A stretch of 64,000 nucleotides of DNA, from the NCBI GenBank assembly GCA_024752435.1, contig CP103031.1, positions 496,001 to 560,000 on the forward strand. Direction: 5' to 3'. Under the pieces are notes generated by a model that was given only the letters and a program-made list of their open reading frames with translations, was not told where the DNA came from and made no database searches. Source of the stretch: Allantophomopsis cytisporea (lineage: Eukaryota > Ascomycota > Leotiomycetes > Phacidiales > Phacidiaceae). Made by a program: the position numbers and the translations under genes. This document shows, piece by piece, positions 11,371 through 21,958 of the stretch. Every line of letters begins with the position of its first letter. The first letter of the stretch is position 1.

Positions 11371-13593
11371 GGTGAAGGATATAATGGTGGTGTGGTGGAG
11401 GTAGAGTCTGTCTTTCAACTCTGCTGGTGCAAGGGCGTTATCGTCCGTGGATCAGTCAATGCACGATTTGGGTCTCATCCAACACTATTGGGTTTGCTGA
11501 ATGGCCGTCTCTCCGAGGACGCAGGTAATATAATGCACAAATCTGCTCGGAATGGCCCCAATTAAAATATTGTCAAAGATACTTCTGCGTGTGGTGCTAT
11601 TTGCTGAGAGTGGGATTAATGTAGCATGTCGGATGGTGGTTGGTGGTTTGGGATGTGAATTGAAAGGTCGGCAAGCCGCAATTGGCTAAAGGCTACAGAG
11701 TGTGCTGGGGGGGTGGATCAGCACTGCATCATGATGGCTAAAAGGCTGGTAAACATTCAAATCCCAAGTACATAGGTAGGTTTTCGGTGATGGACAGAGA
11801 AGAGACAATCGTACCTACCAGAGGAAAACAACCAATACTTGTGTAGATATTGTACGGCGATGGCGATGGTGATGTCGATATCATCGAGATCTATGTTGAT
11901 ACCTCTCTTTGAATGAACGACTCAAGTCAAGACAAGACAAGACAGACAAGACAAGATGAGACTCGACCGAGAAAGTAATTGTCTAATTAGTTCAGATAGA
12001 GATCGAGGCTTGAGCGGGGCTTGACTTCTTCTCTGGACGATGATGTCAATGGGTGCGCTATTCCTGGACTTCTGCACTGAATATGCTCTCGGCTCCATAC
12101 ATGGTCCCCAGCAAGCATGGGCATAAAGGTGTCGCGTGCGTAATTACCACTTTGAAAAGCCTCTACAACAACCAATTATCAACTGCGTCAATGGACATGA
12201 CATATCCGACATCATCAAGTACATACTTGTGCATAGTTACACAATGCAGTTTGCTTACCTTCTATCTTTGTTCATTGCCGACATCGATCTTATAGCCAAT
12301 TAATCAATCACTTGCATTGACAAGAAAACTTCTCACAGCCTACCTACCTACCTACCTACCGACTAACACTTGTCCAATCGACCGCGCTGAGGAGAATGAT
12401 ACAGATGATAAAGCCGATACCCATATGTGTTTCAGTTTCAGTTTCAAACCAGGAGTTCTTTCTACCTTGACCTTCGAGATTCCCATTCACAATTGGCACT
12501 TCTGGAAGAATGCCAATCTCCTTCTCAGCGGAAGTTGTGCCGATAGGGCGTGTTGTGGAACTCATACAACCGCTTGCATTGTATTCTATGACAGCACATA
12601 AATACCCCACCTACCCCACCCCAATTGTTGTAACGCAATTTCTTCCCGCATCGATTTTGAATTCAGCTGAGTATCATCTCATTGAACTCCTCGACGCAAC
12701 TAGAAGAGTAAAATTGTCGAGAGAAGCGACCATTCTTGTGGTGGTAGGTAATATTTCCTGTCATCGTATGATCTTTGAAAGTAACTGTACGAACGAGGCA
12801 AAGGGAAACCACTCCCGGTCAGTTTTGACGTCTTTCATTAATCATTTGATCTTCACATTCACAAATATCCAAGAAGTAAAATTCTGGGAAGCTCCAACTT
12901 TCGGTTCTTAGGAGGTTAGAACATAGCTATGGCTATTCCAGACCCAAAAATCTTATCTCACCGATACTCGAAAGTCTCGTCCCCTCTCCCAACACAATGC
13001 CTCCGCCCAACGATATCCAGATCAAGGCGATGAGTCGCATGGCCTTCTACATCAGTATCTGTGAAGAAGTTCTTCCTTCCCTTCTCATGATCGAAATACC
13101 AGCCCTCGACTCCATGGGCATCAAACAGCACCCCTTTCCCCACCCTCATATATCCTACCTCATGCCAAACACAGAAGCCATAGCAAGATCAACACCACTA
13201 TGGCAGACCAACTCGCTCTCAGCCCTTCAAGCCAGCATTTCTCAGATCTTTACCTGCGAGCACAACTGCGTTACAATACATGCCTAGCGAAAAGGTGCGG
13301 CCCCAGAAGCCAGTGTTAAACTTTCTGGTCACGCGCCAGAAGAAGCTTGCTCAGTCTTCGACGATCAAGAAGTTTCGAAGTCGATAAGGAAGAGGGTTGT
13401 TATCTAGTCTAGCCAGCTGAAGACTTCGGCCACTGCATTCAGAGCTATTTGGCAAGATCAGGATAGGAGTAGTGATTGACTCGCTATCAAGGAGCATTTG
13501 TATGGAGTGTTCTGGATAAAATCTAAGAGAAATTCTTGCTGTGCAATTGAGCAGTAACTAGCCTAGGGGCATAGTGGTCTGAATTAGCATATT
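11371..13593. other. 2.2 kb upstream region without a gene
   Basis: Begins as the CorA promoter. It contains a GACAA/GACAG-rich stretch near 11925-11955 and five TACC units at 12341-12360. Open frames at 12317-12911 and 12997-13287 lack family resemblance and codon-like regularity. Confidence 0.5.
12341..12360. repeat. (TACC)5 microsatellite
   Basis: Five perfect tetranucleotide units. Related ACCTAC/GGTAGG motifs are scattered through other intergenic parts of the window (5870-5905, 21480-21560, 34140-34215). Confidence 0.85.
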
Positions 13594-14151
13594 ATGGTAT
13601 CGGGGAGACAAGAGCTCTATGGCATGAGACGCCAGAATTGCTTGGCTAGGACCACGAATGAGGTAAATTGGGCCAGCAGACGGCAAACGATAAACCAAAA
13701 TATGAATACTGTGAAATCACAATACCCAGGATTCGGAACTACCAGCCCAATCCCGCAGCCATTGTGCAGAGTCCGAGAAACTGGCGAAGAGATGGATGAT
13801 GATTTCCGTTCCCATATTACTGCGAGCCAGCTATTTAGTTCACTCCATCGTAAGTTGTCTCTTTGCTTATAGACCACCATGTCACCAAGCTTTACGAAGT
13901 CTAAAGAAGAGGATCTTGAAGTTGATGATGCGCTCTCGCCTGTGTCAGCCCAACGTCAACGCTTCCCAAGCCGATTTTCCGGTGGCCTTGTACCTTGCTC
14001 CATAGAGATACACCATGGAAAACCTGACGAAAATCTTGGTCGGGCAGTATATGTTGACTTGAAGAACGTGGATAGTGTTGATGAGACGATGGTGATTCAG
14101 GGGCCTATTATCGAGTATGAAGTGATGACAAAATTGACTGCTGCACCATAG
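13594..14151 (+). CDS. doubtful hypothetical gene or remnant
   Basis: Two ATG-initiated open frames follow each other, 13594-13872 (92 residues) and 13879-14151 (90 residues, ATG in an ACCACC context). The second reads SPSFTKSKEEDLEVDDALSP and later GRAVYVDLKNVDSVDETMV, which has a natural amino-acid mix but no family I recognise. No intron of normal length joins them. This could be a small orphan gene, a remnant, or chance. It sits alone in a large gap, about 760 bases upstream of the old yellow enzyme gene. Confidence 0.2.
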
Positions 14152-14908
14152 TGTCCTACTGATGCTCGTCTGTTTGGTAGGCTATAATAAAGTATTATAA
14201 CTGAGAGATTTTCATGGCCAGTTTCTTGGACTCTGGGTAAAGTGTCAACGTTTGCATAGTTGAAGTTTGCTCGAGTCTTCAAGCTCTTGGAAATTTCGAG
14301 ATCTTATATCTATTGAAACTTCTGCCATTGTCTTACTATGTCTCCCATGTGCAAATCCCTATAATGACATTTGAGAACATCTCAGATATCTACGTCAATG
14401 AATATTTGACAAGTAGAATATTCCAGCAACTAAATACGTTCCAATGCACTGTATGGCCTTATCAGAGGTGATGTTGTGCCTAAGTAACAACGTATAGTGT
14501 GAGCTACTAGGGGCAATACTGCATATGGCCAGAGACGGCCTTGGATGAGATTGAGTTGTCGACTTGTCGTTATTTCAGATTATTTCCGTATTTTACTCAT
14601 ACCCATACGTACAAAGCGGCAGAGCTTCAGGAGTTTTATCTATATATGTTTGTAAGCAAACACAAGCTAATTTCAGTACGCACAATGGCTCTACAAGTCC
14701 TACATATATCTATGTTTGTAAGCAACTTCCTAACCGGGCATGAAAAGCACCTCATCATCGGAATCCCGACAAAATATCCCCCTCACCGCCCGGCAAAATC
14801 CTCGATAAAGACCCTGAACACCCCCCAAATATCAAGAGTAAATAAAGCAGCCCACGTCACCTCACTCAACCCCAATCCAACCCATCAAATCACCACCCAA
14901 CCTCCAAA
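14152..14908. other. promoter region of the old yellow enzyme gene
   Basis: No gene seen. The last 150 bases become strongly C-rich on the coding strand, with many CCC/ACC runs ending at CCTCCAAAATGG, a good fungal start context. Confidence 0.45.
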
Positions 14909-16117
14909 ATGGGTTCCATAACACCCACCACCCTTCCCCCAGGCACCGCCCTAATACCCGACCCCCCAACCCTCTTCACCCCTCTCACAATCCGCTCCCT
15001 AACCCTCCCAAACCGCATCTTAGTAGCACCCATGTGCACCTACTCAGCGGAGGCCAAGCGCGGCTTCTTCACAGATTTCCACCTGATGCACCTAGGCGGC
15101 TACGCGATCCGGGGCGCAGGGTTGACGATCATCGAAGCGACAGCGGTGCAGAGCACGGGACGCATCACGCCGCTGTGCGCGGGGCTGTGGAGCGACGCAC
15201 ACGTTGCACCGCTACAGCGCATCGTGGACTTCGCGCATGCGGCCGGGTCGAAAATCGGGATCCAGCTGGCCCATGCTGGGCGCAAGGGTAGTACGTTGCC
15301 GCCTACTGCCCCCGTGCGTGGCGTCGCCGAGGAGAGTGATGGCGGTTGGACTGTCAAGGGGGCGGGGAGTCAGAAGTGGGGTGAGGGGTTTAAGGAGACG
15401 GAAATGTTGACTACGGAGGAGGTTGAGACGGTTGTTAGGGACTTTGCGGAGGCTGCGAAGAGGGCTGTGCGTGCTGGGGTGGATGCTATTGAGATTCACG
15501 CTGCGCATGGGTATTTGTTGAATGAGTTCTTGAGTCCGTTGTCGAATGATCGTACGGATCGGTATGGTGGGGACTTTGAGGGGCGGACAAGGGCCTTGTT
15601 GGAGGTTGTGAAGAGCGTGCGGGCTGTTATTCCGAGTACTTTGCCACTGTTTGTGCGGGTTAGTGCGACGGAGTGGATCGATGTTGGATGGACTGAGGCT
15701 GATACCATCCGGCTTGCAAAGTTGCTTCCAGGATTGGGCGTCGATTTATTGGACGTGAGCTCGGGCGGGAACTCGGAGAAGCAGAAGATCGAGATGCATA
15801 ATGGGTATCAAGTCGGGATTGCGGGGCGGATCCGTGAGGTGCTGAGGGCGGAAGGCGTGAAGCTTTTGGTTGGTGCTGTTGGGATGATCACGGAGGCTGA
15901 GATGGCAAAGGAGATCGTGCAGGTTAGAGAGGAGGATGAAGCACTTGAGATCGAGAATGAAAGGGGTGAGAAGCAGAAGGCCGATGTGGTACTTGTTGCT
16001 AGACAGTTTCTTAGAGAACCTGAATGGGTGCTCAGAGTTGCTTATAAATTAGGTCTCAAAGTTCAGTGGCCTAGACAATATTCGAGGGGTATGTGGCCGG
16101 CTGGGAGTAAGATTTAG
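14909..16117 (+). CDS. NADH:flavin oxidoreductase, class III old yellow enzyme (YqjM-like)
   Basis: Intronless, 402 residues, about 30 more than bacterial YqjM. It is an FMN-dependent ene-reductase using NAD(P)H to reduce activated C=C bonds. The FMN-site block APMCTYSAE carries Cys43 and Tyr45, the redox-tuning pair of class III enzymes. The substrate-binding pair is H197/H200 in EIHAAHGYLLNEFLSP. HAGRK at 122-126 and SNDRTDRYGG at 212-221 are also family blocks. An acidic, charged insertion (about 339-358, EEDEALEIENERGEKQ) splits the usual link before ADVVLVAR. No signal peptide or targeting signal, so probably cytosolic. Physiological substrate unknown. Coding-strand composition flips from C-rich at the start to G-rich after about 15290. 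Confidence 0.93.
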   Translation: MGSITPTTLPPGTALIPDPPTLFTPLTIRSLTLPNRILVAPMCTYSAEAKRGFFTDFHLMHLGGYAIRGAGLTIIEATAVQSTGRITPLCAGLWSDAHVAPLQRIVDFAHAAGSKIGIQLAHAGRKGSTLPPTAPVRGVAEESDGGWTVKGAGSQKWGEGFKETEMLTTEEVETVVRDFAEAAKRAVRAGVDAIEIHAAHGYLLNEFLSPLSNDRTDRYGGDFEGRTRALLEVVKSVRAVIPSTLPLFVRVSATEWIDVGWTEADTIRLAKLLPGLGVDLLDVSSGGNSEKQKIEMHNGYQVGIAGRIREVLRAEGVKLLVGAVGMITEAEMAKEIVQVREEDEALEIENERGEKQKADVVLVARQFLREPEWVLRVAYKLGLKVQWPRQYSRGMWPAGSKI

Positions 16118-16274
16118 AGGCGAGAGGATACATGAGTTATGATCAGATAGACAAACCCTGGTGTTTAGAGAATACACAAATGGTATACTTAGTCACTTTA
16201 CAACCCCAGGTCATTCCGCTCGTAATTTCAAATCACTTTCTTTGTGCGCAGCTGCTATGAGTCGATGTTTATAT

Positions 16275-16688
16275 CACCCTCTTCGTTTATACTAAGATTG
16301 CACAGAAGATACAGTCTTGGCGTGCTTTGTGTGATCACCTTCGTCTACACTAAAAATGCAGTGCAGGACCACCAGCCTTGCTAATATCAAGACACTCACC
16401 TTGATCAACACAACCCAATCCTCCACATGAACGTTAAACTACACCCTCAGCCTCATGTCACCCGCTTCATCTACGCTAAAAAAGCAGTGCAGCGGTTTCG
16501 CACTATGCTTTATAACTGATCTCAGTGGACGTTGAATTACGCCCTCAGCCTCACGGCACCCTCTCCATCTAGACCAAAAAAGCAGTGCACATGTCAGCAA
16601 TTTCATCAACGCCATCAGGGCTCAGTGAACATCAAGCTAGACACTCAGCATTGCCACCCTCCTCATCTACGCTTAAAATGCAGTGCAC
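16275..16688. repeat. degenerate tandem repeat, five copies, 98-bp period
   Basis: The motif CATCTACGCTAAAAAAGCAG followed by TGCA, preceded by CACC, recurs at 16275 (poor), 16336, 16459, 16557 and 16655. The last three copies start exactly 98 bases apart. The sequence between them also recurs in degenerate form (CCCTCAGCCTCA before the motif, AACRTYAA further upstream), so the whole unit is repeated, not only the motif. No reading frame runs through all copies. Confidence 0.75.
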
Positions 16689-16989
16689 TCGATCACCTTT
16701 CGCTACAAAACACGATCCTCCTCCTCCTCCTCCTCTTGAACCCAAAGATATCAAGTCATACGTTTATACATTTTCAAGTGCTTTGGATACACAACCAAGA
16801 AACTTGCTGACAAACTTGCGAATAGGGGCATCAACTGTACGGGCGTCATGATGACTTAAAGATTACTTACGATAATACACATTGACAGGCTCCTAGATAT
16901 GCTTGCAACATTACAACTGACAAAAACAAGCTATTCAGTTCTCAGTTTCCAGTTCCCAAGTCTCCCAGTTCCCCTATACCAAAAGGCAA

Positions 16990-17072
16990 ATTCACATTCA
17001 AATTCACCTTCACATTCACATTCACTTTCACTTTCAAGTCAGTAACATTCACATTCACATTCGCATTCACAT
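16990..17072. repeat. (ATTCAC)n hexanucleotide stretch
   Basis: Imperfect ATTCAC/TTTCAC units fill about 80 bases with one interruption. It is not the fungal telomere unit (TTAGGG). Confidence 0.75.
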
Positions 17073-17888
17073 CCAAACCCAACCAAACTCAAATCCCAGA
17101 CATAAATCAAAAGAATCTATTTTTTGTACCTGCACATGAAAGTATGCACAAACACCACAGGGTGAATGTAAAAGAAAGAAAAAAAATCATTATAACACCA
17201 TTTCAATGCCAAACAAAGCATTCATGCCGAATTTAATAAAAAGCTTCCATGCCCACTCCACTTCACTCCACTCCATCCACTCCATCCACACGATCCGCTC
17301 CGTCACATCACATGACATCTCACTTCATCTCATCTCATTCTCATCTTGCGATATCAGTAACCCTCATATGCAAAGCTCAAATATCAGCATACGCTCGCTC
17401 GCTTGATTGCTCTGCCCGCTTCATGACATCATCCGATTCATACCATTCATAACGAAAGAGAACAAAAAAAAGGTAAGAAAAGTAGAAAAAGATTAGAAAA
17501 AGAAATGTGTAGAAAGGGTAGAGAAGAAGGAAAAGCGAGGTGTGTGTGCTATGTGACACGGTGAAGTGGAGAATCCCGATTCCAAGTCGGGCCAAAAGGA
17601 GGCAAAAGGAGGAAAGAATATGGAAAAGTTGAGTGTTTGACGTAAAGTTGTTGGTGGTGAAGAAGCGTTTTATATTCGTAGTATGCGAATCCCTCTAGGA
17701 AGTGAAAGGTGGAACGACGGCTTCAACATTAAGTTCTTTAATGGTAACGCCATTCGTGAAACATCTTATCGTAATATCGTATCGTGAGACATTGATCATC
17801 ATGTTGACAAAGGAAAGTAAGAGTTGAGTTGGGGGTGCCTGAAGACTTTGATTTTGACCATCAAGCGTTTCAAGTCGACTTTGCTGAA

Positions 17889-19976
17889 TCACTCTCGGCT
17901 GCGCTTTCGGGAAGCTTCACGCTCACGGATCTCGGCTAGTCGCTCATCCAAGTGGTTAAGGCGGGTTTGGAGAGGTGGGGCGACCTCACGTGTGAAGTCG
18001 ATAGAATCGATCGAGTGCCGGGGGAAGTGAGAGGTCGCGAATCCACGATGCTTGATAGCATTGATAGGCTCGTTCTGCTGGAAGAGGCGGCGTGGAAAGG
18101 TAGCTCGCAGTCCGGCTTCATTCTCAGCTGGAATGGCTGATCGCTGTGGATAATCGAAGGTCGCGGAGGGGAGGAGTATTGGGTTGGTGGAAATCACAAA
18201 AGGATCGTCTTCAGGAGCTGATACACCGGTGGAGGGTCTCTTTGGCTCTGGAACAGACTCCGCTGGAACAAAAAGACCTGGGAGACGGCTATTCACACCT
18301 AAACCCTCATCACCCATGCTGAATCCACGGCTTCTTACGCGTCTCTGGTCATCATGCAATGCTGGTCCAAAGACCCGTTCATGAATACTTGAGCGATAAG
18401 AAGATCTGACAAAACTGCATTTATCATCCAATGGGTTCTGAGCACGACGCTTTGGAGCTGTGGTGGCGTATGAGCCTACGTCAAAACGAAGTGGTGAGCG
18501 AAGGGAGGAGACCGAATTCGAAGCCTGACGTTGAGTTTGAGGCAAAGATGGACGGGCGTGTTCCATGGGTTTAGAAGAGCTTGGACCGTATGTATACGCC
18601 ATAAAAGGTGAACCTAGTCTGCGAGGAAGGGTATCAACATTCAATCCGAGGTCGTTCAAAGACTCGTCTCCAGTATTGTTTCCAGTTGATGAATGGGTAA
18701 CTTCAACTTCATCATCTTGGGTGAGCTTCGCCAAAGGACCATCCGGTTGCATACTCTCAGCTGTGCTTGTGGTGAGAGACAACGAGAAGTCCTTGGGGAA
18801 TGTTGCAGGCTTAGCTGATTCTGGGGTGTAGATATCAGTACGCTTGCGAAGACGTGACTTGGTGAATGGAGTTGGGCTACGAGATTGCAAGTGGTGATGT
18901 CGTTGAACAGAGTATGCATCCTTGGATTTGCAAAGCTCCCTTAGACGATGTCGAGTTGCAGCACCCGAATGTGGCCACTGAATATAGGATTTGGGTGCAG
19001 GAACAGCAGTAGGTGTAATGCTGTTGCTTCTTGATACGATGACAGTCTCTGGAGAGCCAAGAGTGGTGGTATCCTCGTGAGAGCCATCAGACTTAGATCT
19101 TGAAGCGTTTCGGCCGTCAGCATATCGTCCACCTCTCCAACTTCGTCTGGCCTCTCTGGAAACACGATGGCAAACACCCTCTGGTGGTACAGCATTGGCG
19201 GCGATACGGAATGGGGTCACTGTTGGGTCTTGTAGATAAATTTGGTAAACGGACCACAAGTGATCACTCATTTCTCTCGTCCAGGCAGCATCATTGCGTG
19301 TCTTGCTATGGATCTTTGCGTTTAAGACAACACCTGTACTGGCGCCCTCTCCCGTAGGACTTAAAGAGTGACTAGTCTCTGGTTTCTTGGAGACGTGTGG
19401 GAATCTGAAGGAATCAGTAGCGTCACTATCTGGGCTAGTTGCGCAGCTTCCATCATCAGATGGTCGAGATGTACGAATACTGTCAAAGTAGGTATCGCTC
19501 GAATGCTCCGATATATCAGATTGAGCCGACTCGGGTCGGCTCAATTCTTCAACGGGTGAGTTGATCATGTACCAGTCAGGTCTTTCACTCCCAAAAACAT
19601 CGTAGTTTGTCTGTGAGTGTGGATCTGGGGTTCTGGGGGGACTTTTGGCGAGGATGTCCGAAGGTTGTGGAGAGAGAAATCCCGGGTCAAGATCGGTCAC
19701 TGGGTCGAGCATGATAGCATCTTCATCCATATCCGGTACCTCGATGGTGGGTACTGCTACATCAGCGGCAGCCACGGAAGCCAAGAAATGCTCAGTGGGA
19801 GCAGAAAGGTTCGGTACATTTCGCTTCTTGATTTTGCGACGGTAAGGCTGTGGTGGACTAGGTGGAGCTACATCTTGACTTGACGAAGATGGCTCTGGTG
19901 TTCTGTAGCGGTCGATTTCACTGTATGCATATTGAAAGTCTCTGGGAAGAGTGGTCGATCCTGTTGGTTGAGACAT
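17889..19976 (-). CDS. conserved-looking fungal protein of unknown function, 695 residues
   Basis: Single exon from ATG 19976 to TGA 17889. Most of the protein is Ser/Pro-rich and probably disordered. It has one compact core: WTREMSDHLWSVYQIYL followed by a DPTVTPF..PPEGVCHRV..ARRSW pattern (about residues 231-283), then WPHSGAATRHRLRELCK (about 332-350). The Trp/Arg spacing and basic helices recall DNA-binding or regulatory proteins, but I do not recognise the family and assign no function. No signal peptide, membrane segment or catalytic motif. The C-terminus is charged and helical (LNHLDERLAEIREREASRKR). A 4.4 kb low-complexity region lies upstream, as is often seen for regulators in filamentous fungi. 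Confidence 0.85.
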   Translation of the reverse strand: MSQPTGSTTLPRDFQYAYSEIDRYRTPEPSSSSQDVAPPSPPQPYRRKIKKRNVPNLSAPTEHFLASVAAADVAVPTIEVPDMDEDAIMLDPVTDLDPGFLSPQPSDILAKSPPRTPDPHSQTNYDVFGSERPDWYMINSPVEELSRPESAQSDISEHSSDTYFDSIRTSRPSDDGSCATSPDSDATDSFRFPHVSKKPETSHSLSPTGEGASTGVVLNAKIHSKTRNDAAWTREMSDHLWSVYQIYLQDPTVTPFRIAANAVPPEGVCHRVSREARRSWRGGRYADGRNASRSKSDGSHEDTTTLGSPETVIVSRSNSITPTAVPAPKSYIQWPHSGAATRHRLRELCKSKDAYSVQRHHHLQSRSPTPFTKSRLRKRTDIYTPESAKPATFPKDFSLSLTTSTAESMQPDGPLAKLTQDDEVEVTHSSTGNNTGDESLNDLGLNVDTLPRRLGSPFMAYTYGPSSSKPMEHARPSLPQTQRQASNSVSSLRSPLRFDVGSYATTAPKRRAQNPLDDKCSFVRSSYRSSIHERVFGPALHDDQRRVRSRGFSMGDEGLGVNSRLPGLFVPAESVPEPKRPSTGVSAPEDDPFVISTNPILLPSATFDYPQRSAIPAENEAGLRATFPRRLFQQNEPINAIKHRGFATSHFPRHSIDSIDFTREVAPPLQTRLNHLDERLAEIREREASRKRSRE

Positions 19977-20819
19977 TCTGTTGTTTCTGCTCGTATACCA
20001 GTTGACTAAGAAAGCAACGCGTCGCTGGGGCGACTTCTTCGAACGATGGGGTGAATTACCACCGCGTCACTAGGAGCAACAGCTCAACCTTGCTGCTAGA
20101 GTCGTCTCGTGATTCGTGAAAAAAATGAAAATACCACAAGCTCGTGAAGCAAAGTGCGAACGAATGTGGACGGGGCGAAGGAGTCGCGTCTACGAGCAGT
20201 ATTGTTGTGCCTGCTTTGTGATGAAGTCGAAGTCTTTTGTCAACGTCCAGCACGACTTGATGAGGATGGTGATGATAGGTTGCAGCAGGAATCCACGTCG
20301 AGTCGATACTACTATGGCTACAATAGCGTGAAGCAATGGTACCCGTGGATACTATCGATCGATTGTGTTGGAGTCAACAAGTCCAGAGGCTCTGGAATGT
20401 GCTATTTTCCACAATGCGATGCACTGGCGCCAGGTGTGGAGGAAGCGCAGATCCGGGGAATCTGAAGCGGGCGGCGAGATATCGATATCGGGTGAATCGC
20501 TACCGCTACCGCAATCGCAATGCAACGTTGATAGATAGATGGATAGATGGCGACGTCGATTTGAATTACTCGAGCTCTGCAGTGGAGCGAAAGGGTCACA
20601 CAAATATGATGGGCGTGCGCGTAAATATTTTCCGAGTCGAGAAGTCGGTGTGTGTATGGATGCTATCAAGACTCGAGGACCAGCTTGGTCGGGCGCATAA
20701 GAAAGGGCGAGCGAGAAGGATGAGAAGGTCAAGAAAAAGCAGCGATTCAAAGTGCAGCGCGTTGTTATGAAAAGGTTATTGGGGGAGTTATCTTTTGGCC
20801 TAATCTGGATGTTTTGGCC

Positions 20820-21420
20820 GTTGAGGAATGGAATGGAATGCAGAGAAGGAATGTAGATGGCGTGGGTAGAGGAGATTGAAGTTTGAGGTTGAGGTTGAAG
20901 TTGGATGTGGATGTGGATGTGGTTGTGGTTGTGGTGGAGGTGGTTGCAGGATGTAGGTTTGTAGTAGGTGGTGGTAGTAGTGGTGGTTTTGGCGAGTATT
21001 TGGGGGGGGGGAGGAGGGAAGGAAGGGAGGGAGAGGTGTATTCTGGGAGTGTGAGGATAGAGAGAAAGGGTCGTGGGAGGTGGAAGTGGACAGGTGGGGG
21101 AGTGATGGGAGTGGTGGACTGGTGGAGTGGTGGAGTGGTGGACTGGTGGATGGACAACGGGAGTGTAAAGCACGCACGTCCTTTCTCCAGAAGTGTGGGG
21201 TGTGGCTTTGGTTGAAAAGTGGCCTGGATGTTGATAATTGGGGTCAAAGCTTGACCCTTCAACGGTGGAGGATGTCAGCGGATGTGAGCGGACAGTTGGA
21301 TGGAGGGAGCGGCGCGGAAGAAGTGGTGGGAGTGAGAGTAGCGGGGTGGTGGTGGTGGTGGTGATGATGGTGATGGTGTTGGTGTTGGTGAAGGTGAAGG
21401 TGAAGGTGAATGTGAGCGCG
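20820..21420. repeat. 600-bp G-rich, strand-asymmetric low-complexity tract
   Basis: The plus strand is dominated by GGTTGAGG, TGGATGTGG, GTGGTGG and GAAGGTGAAGG units and includes a run of ten G at 21002-21011. The end (about 21345-21413) is (GGT)n passing into (GAAGGT)n. C is rare over most of the tract. Confidence 0.8.
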
Positions 21421-21895
21421 GAAGGGTTAGTGATAGAGTAAGGTGCTGCTGGTCTGAAGGGACACAAGTCACACACTAGGTTCGCACCTAGGTACATACA
21501 TAGGTACATATATATACATAGTACTACGTAGGTGTGGTAAGTACGTTACTCACTTGATATGTAGGTCACGATCTATGATGGTGCCCGCTCTCACTCTCAT
21601 CCAACATCTCTCACCCTAATGACAAGCTTTTGGTAAGTAGAAGGGAAGAGAGGCTGATGATGTAAGTGAACAATACTACGTACCTCGTACGAACAGCAAA
21701 CAACAACGCATCTACCTTACAACCCGAGAGTAGTGAGCAGAGTAGCCAAGTGGCGTGCAGTACTGCGTTAGTCGAGAGAAGGGAATCATGTATCCTAAAG
21801 GTATACGTACTGACTACGGTGCATCTCAATCACGAGGAGAGCCACACGCAGTATGTATGTATGTACTGACTGCACTGCTTGTACATACCAACTCA

Positions 21896-21958
21896 ATCCA
21901 TCCATCCATCCATCAATCAATCAATCAACCGCCAATCACCAATCACCAATCACCAATC
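21896..21958. repeat. ATCC/ATCA and CAATCAC microsatellites
   Basis: Tandem ATCC units pass into ATCA units (about 21896-21928), followed by three to four CAATCAC units (about 21932-21958). Confidence 0.85.

Larger units (their letters stand above)
16118..17888. other. 1.8 kb intergenic region between convergent genes, rich in repeats
   Basis: Lies between the 3' ends of the old yellow enzyme gene and the 695-residue gene. It holds a degenerate 98-bp tandem repeat (16275-16688), an ATTCAC-rich stretch (16990-17072) and CCACT/CCATC repeats near 17255-17295. Open frames here are low-complexity products of these repeats. Confidence 0.6.

Noticed and set aside
16255..16700. CRISPR-like array or snoRNA cluster
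   Set aside because: Repeats are degenerate, the whole 98-bp unit recurs rather than unique spacers, and no C/D or H/ACA box pairs were found. The genome is eukaryotic.
16990..17072. Internal telomeric repeat
   Set aside because: The unit is ATTCAC/TTTCAC, not TTAGGG/CCCTAA.
20352..21509. Minus-strand open frame of 385 codons
   Set aside because: It starts inside simple repeats and encodes Pro/Thr/His/Ser runs that mirror the G-rich repeats on the other strand; no fold or family pattern.
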